DNA of 10,164 nt from a bacterium UBP9_UBA1432 (GTDB lineage Bacteria; Vulcanimicrobiota; Xenobia; Xenobiales; Xenobiaceae): the NCBI GenBank assembly GCA_002329445.1, contig DCTU01000310.1, positions 7,535-17,698 on the forward strand, read 5' to 3'. A program made the translations under genes and the position numbers. Below the pieces are notes generated by a model, which was given only the letters and a program-made list of their open reading frames with translations, was not told where the DNA came from and did not search any database. Positions 6,614 through 10,164 of this stretch are shown here, piece by piece; the first letter of the stretch is position 1; each line of letters starts with the position of its first letter.

Positions 6614-8074
6614 TCAAGTCTCGGGTTCGCGGCGCGCTCGCCAGAGCAGGTGCCAGGAGAGCCCTCCCACCGCAACGGCCAGGAACCCGAGCAGATGCAC
6701 CATGCCCCGGGCCTCTCCGGATCTCTCCCGGCGCGTCCCAGGCCCCTGAGCGGGGCTCGTACGCCTGGGACGCGAGGAGGACGTCCCAGGGCGCACCCCG
6801 CTCGGCTCAGGCTCGCGACTCAGGAACATCCGGCCCTGCGAGTCGGACTCGCGCGGTCGGGGCCTGGCTCGTGCCCGGGGTGGAGGGGCGGGCGGTGGAT
6901 GGGGGCGGGACGTCGCCCATGGTGGAGCGGACCCTGGTGGATTGGGACGTTCTACGATCATCAGCGCGTTGCTGATGGGGCGCCCGGGAGGGGTCAGGTA
7001 GCCTTTCCGGGTCCACAGGCCGCTGGAGGCACCCCCATCCAGGCACATGGCCTCGACGGCACCCAGGTTCCGCATGAGCTCGGCCATCTGGCGCACCTGG
7101 CCGTGGGAGGTGACCATCAGCAGGCGCCCGTTCCGGTCGATCCCCACCATGCTGCGAGGCGCGTCCCAGGCCGTGGTGATCTTGGGATCCTTGAACCCCT
7201 CGTTCTCGGGCGAAAGGTCCACTCTTCCCGCCCGGACCAGGCGGGGGCCTGCACCGACCCCCTCGACGACCTCCGACCAGAAGCCCAGTGGGGCCCCGTC
7301 GTCGCGGACCAGGCGCCATGAACAGGCGCGGCCGACCCGGAAGCGTTTCGCCAGCCTCTGTTCCCGTTCACCCCGGAAGTAGACCACGAAGCCGTCTGTT
7401 GGGATGGGACATGCCCCGGCGCCCGGGGCGACCAGGTGGGTCACCCGCCCCCCCGAGACCACGACCTGCACGCCGTCGCTCAGTCCGGTCCGGGGTCCCC
7501 AATCGGGAGTGAAGAGGGTGATGGTGGGGGCTCCCTCGGGGAGGCGGTTCACCCAGTAGGCGTGCCAGTTGTCGGGGTATCGGAAGCTGCCGTCCAAGGC
7601 CCCCTCAATCTTCAGCCGGAGTGGTTCGATTCGGGCCCGTCCGTCGGCGGCGAAGCCCAGGACCGATCCGATGTTGCCCTTGGCCACGACCCGGCCTTCG
7701 TGGAAGAGGGTGTGGTTGGGGTTCTTGATGGCGCTGGCGGTGTAGGCCTCGAAGTAGGAGCCGTTGATGGCTGCCAGGGCCCCCGCCTTCCGGGCAAGGT
7801 CCGCCAACTCCTGGGTCTGCCCCACCCGACCGTGGGCCAGACCCAGCCGGGGTTGCAGGCGTGAGAGATCGGCCCGGATCATGTGTGCGGAAACCCGGAG
7901 GTCCGTGAGCTTCACCGTGGGGGTCGACACCTCAAAGGGCGGAGAGGTCTGGCCGGCCAGGGGAATCGCAGCGCCGGCCAGGAGGAGCAGGAGGAGGACC
8001 AGGATGGTCCGGGCGACGTCCTGGTTCGGCAGGTCGGGCCTCCTCCTGGTTGCGGTCCGTCTCAGATCTGGCAT
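6614..8074 (-). CDS. Membrane-associated phosphodiester glycosidase (NAGPA/PF09992) domain protein with C-terminal anchor-like tail
   Basis: This 486-aa exported protein has a hydrophobic segment at about 22-40 (ILVLLLLLLAGAAIPLAG) acting as signal peptide or anchor. A NAGPA-family domain follows at roughly 95-375: AAINGSYFEA at 101-110, VEGVGAGPRLVRAGRV at 270-285, RSMVGID at 307-313, GQVRQMAELMRNLGAVEAMCLDGGASSGLW split across 325-354, and RPISNALMIV at 365-374. The family includes the mammalian uncovering enzyme; bacterial members are thought to cleave phosphodiester-linked sugars of envelope glycopolymers, so action on a cell-surface polymer is inferred. After the domain comes an unusual 80-residue Pro/Arg/Ser-rich stretch (about 376-456) and a terminal hydrophobic helix at about 458-478 (MVHLLGFLAVAVGGLSWHLLW), then RARREPET. 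The ATG at 8074 overlaps the upstream gene by 13 bp. Its spacing to AAGGG is only 3 bases, and the basic n-region is long. Another in-frame ATG is at 8095, and a strong AGGAGGAGG at 8047-8039 precedes an in-frame CTG at 8032 that would give a more typical signal peptide. Confidence 0.85.
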   Translation of the reverse strand: MPDLRRTATRRRPDLPNQDVARTILVLLLLLLAGAAIPLAGQTSPPFEVSTPTVKLTDLRVSAHMIRADLSRLQPRLGLAHGRVGQTQELADLARKAGALAAINGSYFEAYTASAIKNPNHTLFHEGRVVAKGNIGSVLGFAADGRARIEPLRLKIEGALDGSFRYPDNWHAYWVNRLPEGAPTITLFTPDWGPRTGLSDGVQVVVSGGRVTHLVAPGAGACPIPTDGFVVYFRGEREQRLAKRFRVGRACSWRLVRDDGAPLGFWSEVVEGVGAGPRLVRAGRVDLSPENEGFKDPKITTAWDAPRSMVGIDRNGRLLMVTSHGQVRQMAELMRNLGAVEAMCLDGGASSGLWTRKGYLTPPGRPISNALMIVERPNPPGSAPPWATSRPHPPPAPPPRARARPRPRESDSQGRMFLSREPEPSGVRPGTSSSRPRRTSPAQGPGTRRERSGEARGMVHLLGFLAVAVGGLSWHLLWRARREPET

Positions 8075-8757
8075 GCGCCCTTGCAGTCGGGGCATAAGAC
8101 CATCCCGTAGTCTTCCTTCATGACCAGGCCGCTGCCCTGGCATCCCGGACAATGTCGGGGCGCCTCCGGCGCAGAGCTCTCGGGGGAGGGGGCTGATGGA
8201 GAATCGGGGCTTTCCCTCACCAGGTTCAGGAAGCGTTCGGAGAGCGCCGCGGTCTGGAGATCCTGGGCCTGCCATGCCTGCTTGAAGGCCTCCTCGAAGC
8301 AGGCCACCGCCTGGGTGTCCCTCTTCTCCATGGCCTCCAGGAGGCCCAGGTTGTGGAGGGCCCGGGCGCGGGACCCGGTGTCCCCGCTGCGGGCCGTCAC
8401 GCTCAGGACCTCCTCGAAGACCCGTCGGGCCTCGACGGTCTGACCCGAGTCCATCAGCAGGACCCCGATGGTCCCCAGGGCCGGGGCCAGCCTCTCCAGG
8501 TCGCCGGAGGCCATCGCGTCGTCAGCCAGGGTCGTCGCCAGGCGGGCCCCCCGCGGGGAGTGGCCGCACCTGGCGAAGGCGGTGGCCATCCGAAGAAGCA
8601 GGGCCGAGGCTTCCCCCCGGTCGACGTCGGGCCGGTCCCAGAAGTCGAAGGCCATCGCCTCCAGCTCCTCCAGCCAGCCCGGTTGCGCCATCTCGAAGAC
8701 TTCGGCCATCTGTTCGGCGTCCGGACATTCGACGACCCGCTTCACGAACGCGTCCAT
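8062..8757 (-). CDS. TPR-repeat protein with C-terminal DnaJ-like zinc-binding motif
   Basis: This 231-aa protein has no signal peptide and is probably cytoplasmic. The helical part, residues about 45-180, carries tetratricopeptide-like repeats. The clearest units are LAPALGTIGVLLMDSGQTVEARRVFEEVL (about 90-118) and ARALHNLGLLEAMEKRDTQAVACFEEAF (about 131-158), so a scaffold or partner-binding role is likely. A Ser/Pro/Glu-rich linker (about 182-200) leads to a zinc-binding pair, CPGCQGSG at 203-210 and CPDCKG at 222-227 (C203, C206, C222, C225). The first copy is an exact C-x-x-C-x-G-x-G, the DnaJ zinc-repeat signature. The ATG at 8757 has GGAGG six bases upstream; the frame is open to 8943, but the extension is Arg/Pro-rich and has no such site. 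The end overlaps the start of the glycosidase gene by 13 bp, so the two are probably co-transcribed and translationally coupled. The partner is unknown, and no named family is claimed beyond the TPR and zinc motifs. Confidence 0.82.
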   Translation of the reverse strand: MDAFVKRVVECPDAEQMAEVFEMAQPGWLEELEAMAFDFWDRPDVDRGEASALLLRMATAFARCGHSPRGARLATTLADDAMASGDLERLAPALGTIGVLLMDSGQTVEARRVFEEVLSVTARSGDTGSRARALHNLGLLEAMEKRDTQAVACFEEAFKQAWQAQDLQTAALSERFLNLVRESPDSPSAPSPESSAPEAPRHCPGCQGSGLVMKEDYGMVLCPDCKGACQI

Positions 8758-8763
8758 GCTCAC

Positions 8764-8768
8764 CCTCC
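8764..8768 (-). promoter_or_regulatory. Ribosome binding site for the TPR/zinc-motif gene
   Basis: GGAGG on the - strand, 6 bases before the ATG at 8757. It fixes the start and marks the left edge of the divergent intergenic region. Confidence 0.65.
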
Positions 8769-8948
8769 GGATCCGGGCCGCCCTGCCGACCCGCGTCTGA
8801 GGTCTGGCTTCAGGGAGGTTGGAAGGAGAACCTTGGCGGCCACAGGCCGTGGTTCCTCTCTGGTCGGCCCACCAGCGCTGGCAGGGCGGTCTTCCCGGGG
8901 AAGCAGGCGAGCGGAGGAGGGCCGGTCTCGGAATCCGGTCCACAGCGC

Positions 8949-8978
8949 TTGCAGCGGAGGCTCGTCCTGGTCTATCCT
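8949..8978 (+). promoter_or_regulatory. Possible sigma-70-type promoter for cobT
   Basis: TTGCAG (8949-8954) and TATCCT (8973-8978) are separated by 18 bases. They match the TTGACA/TATAAT consensus at 3 and 4 of 6 positions. A start site 7 bases after the -10 box would coincide with the A of the cobT ATG at 8985, giving a leaderless message. Both boxes are weak and the assignment is tentative. Confidence 0.3.
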
Positions 8979-8984
8979 TCGCCT

Positions 8985-10079
8985 ATGTCCGACCTCGCCA
9001 ACCTGACTTCTGATGAATCAAGCCCGGCCCTGGAAGACACCTTGGAAGCGGCAGCCTGGCGGCATCTGGACCGCAAGACCATGCCTCCCCGGGCCTTGGG
9101 CGCCCTGGAACGACTGGCCGTCCGCATCGCCTGTCTGCAAGGAACCCTCTCGCCCACCCTGCACAAGCCGGTCCTGCTGCTGGCGGCGGCCGACCACGGA
9201 GTGACGAACCGTGGGGTGAGCTTCAGCCCCCGCGAAGTCACCTGGCAGCACAGCCTGAACCTGGCCCGTGGGGGAGGGGCAGCGGGTCTCTTCTGTCGGC
9301 TGCATGGCATCGATCTGGTGGTGTGTGACGTGGGGGTGGATCACGAGTTCCTGCCCCAGGACGGGGTCGTGGACTGCAAGGTGGCCCACGGAACCCGGGA
9401 TCTGAGCCAGGAGCCGGCCATGAGCTTGCAGGAGTGCCTGGCGGCGATGTCGTGGGGGCGTCGGAAGGTGGCCGAGATCGCCCGTTGCGGCAGCAACGTG
9501 GTCCTCTTCGGCGAGATGGGCATCGGGAACACGACGCCGGCCTCCGCGCTGGTGGCAGCCTTGACCGGGCTCTCCGTGGACCAGTGCGTGGGGGCGGGGA
9601 CGGGGATGGGGCCCGCCGCGCTGGAGCACAAACGGAAGGTGGTGCAGGCCGCCTTGGCCCTGCACGGGCCGCCCTCGGACCCCCTGGAGGCGATGACTTG
9701 TCTGGGCGGGCTAGAGCTGGCCTTCATGACCGGCGGAGCCCTGGCGGCAGCCGAGCACGGAATGCTCATCCTCCTGGACGGGTTCATCGTCACGGCCAGC
9801 CTGCTGGTGGCCAGCCGCATGGACCCGCGGGTGTGCCGACACGTCGTGGCCTGTCACGCCTCGGCCGAGCCCGCCCACCGGCCGTGCCTGCAGCAGATGG
9901 GCCTGGAGCCCCTCCTGGATCTGGGGATGCGCTTGGGGGAGGGCTCCGGAGCCGCCCTGGCCTGGCCTCTGGTCCGGGCTGCCGTCGAGATGTTCAACGG
10001 GATGACCAGCTTCTCGGAGGGGGGCGTGGTCGATGCCGTCACGCCGATCCAGCAGGCCCTGGCCCGAGAGGGGCTCTGA
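8985..10079 (+). CDS. cobT: Nicotinate-nucleotide:dimethylbenzimidazole phosphoribosyltransferase
   Basis: This 364-aa cytoplasmic enzyme transfers the phosphoribosyl group of nicotinate mononucleotide to a lower-ligand base such as 5,6-dimethylbenzimidazole, giving the alpha-ribotide used in the nucleotide-loop assembly of cobamides. The length matches E. coli and Salmonella CobT (about 356-359). Landmarks are LLLAAADHGV near 64-73, SFSPREVT near 79-86, VCDVGVD near 113-119, FGEMGIGNTTPASAL at 175-189, LLDGF at 263-267, CHASAEP near 290-296, and RLGEGSGAALA with the catalytic glutamate at about 319. The ATG at 8985 is chosen because the protein then has the family length. A TTG at 8949 in the same frame would add 12 residues without homology. 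Neither start has a Shine-Dalgarno; the ATG may be read from a leaderless transcript. The stop overlaps the start of the next gene (TGATG), so the two are translationally coupled and probably work in the same cobamide pathway. Confidence 0.96.
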   Translation: MSDLANLTSDESSPALEDTLEAAAWRHLDRKTMPPRALGALERLAVRIACLQGTLSPTLHKPVLLLAAADHGVTNRGVSFSPREVTWQHSLNLARGGGAAGLFCRLHGIDLVVCDVGVDHEFLPQDGVVDCKVAHGTRDLSQEPAMSLQECLAAMSWGRRKVAEIARCGSNVVLFGEMGIGNTTPASALVAALTGLSVDQCVGAGTGMGPAALEHKRKVVQAALALHGPPSDPLEAMTCLGGLELAFMTGGALAAAEHGMLILLDGFIVTASLLVASRMDPRVCRHVVACHASAEPAHRPCLQQMGLEPLLDLGMRLGEGSGAALAWPLVRAAVEMFNGMTSFSEGGVVDAVTPIQQALAREGL

Positions 10080-10164
10080 TGGGCCGGGGCTTCTGGCCCT
10101 GGAGACTGGGGACCACCAGCTACATCCTGCCCGCGGATCTCTCGGCCAACGTCCGCTTCCTGGC
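10079..10164 (+). CDS. cbiR: N-terminal fragment of a probable cobamide-remodelling phosphodiesterase CbiR-like (AP-endonuclease-2 fold) protein
   Basis: The ATG at 10079-10081 overlaps the cobT stop in TGATG, and an AGGGG lies about 5 bases upstream inside the last cobT codons. Only 28 complete codons are in the window. They read MGRGFWPWRLGTTSYILPAD and then LSANVRFL. The R-L-G-T-T-S-Y-x-x-P-A-D-x-x-x-N-V-R-x-L pattern is what I recall from the start of CbiR-type proteins, TIM-barrel relatives of AP endonuclease 2 and sugar-phosphate isomerases. CbiR, characterised in Akkermansia muciniphila, hydrolyses the phosphoribosyl bond of cobamides to release cobinamide for rebuilding with another lower ligand. 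The coupling to cobT, which activates the replacement ligand, fits that role well. With so little sequence visible the assignment rests on the first beta-strand motif and context. A related TIM-barrel protein of other function remains possible. Confidence 0.6.
   Translation, partial: MGRGFWPWRLGTTSYILPADLSANVRFL

Larger units (their letters stand above)
8758..8984. other. Divergent intergenic region between the TPR gene and cobT
   Basis: This 227-bp gap is the only sizeable gene-free stretch in the window and should hold promoters for both directions. Visible structure includes an imperfect inverted repeat 8828-8855 (GAACC ... GGTTC around an inner GGCC-ACA-GGCC), a perfect 10-bp palindrome CCAGCGCTGG at 8872-8881, and a 13-bp palindrome CTTCCC-G-GGGAAG at 8891-8903. 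There is also a 14-bp direct-repeat pair with 12 identities, CAGCGCTGGCAGGG at 8873-8886 and CAGCGCTTGCAGCG at 8943-8956. I looked for a cobalamin riboswitch ahead of cobT and found no recognisable B12-box pattern on either strand. I found no convincing - strand promoter and no tRNA or small ORF with support. Confidence 0.5.

Noticed and set aside
6614..6703. Separate 29-residue membrane protein (ATG at 6703)
   Set aside because: It is in frame with the glycosidase, has only a loose GGAGAGG upstream, and is more simply that protein's C-terminal anchor; kept as an alternative in the findings.
8758..8984. Cobalamin riboswitch upstream of cobT
   Set aside because: No conserved B12-box (GCCACTG-like core with the AAGCCGGTG-type element) was found on either strand, only unrelated short palindromes.

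Overview
The window is a GC-rich (roughly two-thirds G+C by eye), gene-dense bacterial chromosome segment. It has strong G/C third-position bias, short or overlapping gene junctions and several GTG/TTG starts. I see no mobile elements, tRNA or rRNA genes, CRISPR arrays or phage signatures. The split P-protein of the glycine cleavage system (separate GcvPA and GcvPB) is common in many bacterial and archaeal lineages but not in E. coli-like Proteobacteria. Together with the composition it would fit, for example, Acidobacteriota or a GC-rich deltaproteobacterial-type lineage. I cannot place the organism more precisely from sequence alone.

Layout. (1) 1-3122, + strand: a one-carbon/lipoylation operon. 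It holds the 3' part of gcvPA, a complete gcvPB with a GTGA stop/start overlap, and, 2 bp after gcvPB, a lipoate/octanoate transferase of the LplA/LipM fold with a TTG start. GcvPA+GcvPB decarboxylate glycine and pass the aminomethyl group to the lipoyl arm of GcvH; the third gene probably supplies that lipoyl (octanoyl) group. (2) 8757-3125, - strand: five genes read in the same direction. In order of transcription they are a TPR protein with a DnaJ-like C-terminal zinc motif, a membrane-associated phosphodiester-glycosidase (NAGPA/PF09992) domain protein with an unusual Pro/Arg-rich C-terminal extension and terminal membrane helix, an acetylserotonin/hydroxyneurosporene-type O-methyltransferase, an AzgA/PbuG-type purine permease, and a secreted protein of unknown function. 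The first two overlap by 13 bp; the others are 126, 85 and 41 bp apart. The last gene converges on the lipoylation operon with only 2 bp between the stop codons. (3) 8985-10164, + strand: cobT (nicotinate-nucleotide:dimethylbenzimidazole phosphoribosyltransferase) followed, through a TGATG stop/start overlap, by the first 28 codons of a protein whose N-terminus resembles the cobamide-remodelling phosphodiesterase CbiR.

The clearest biology is therefore glycine cleavage with in-operon lipoylation on one side, and cobamide lower-ligand activation with probable remodelling on the other. Between them lies a mixed cell-envelope/transport block whose members have no obvious shared pathway. The 227-bp divergent region 8758-8984 is the only sizeable stretch without a gene and the best candidate for promoters. 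No wholly new multi-gene system is evident. The items most worth a second look are the cobT-cbiR coupling, the possible leaderless start of cobT, the glycosidase C-terminal tail, and the unrecognised secreted protein.
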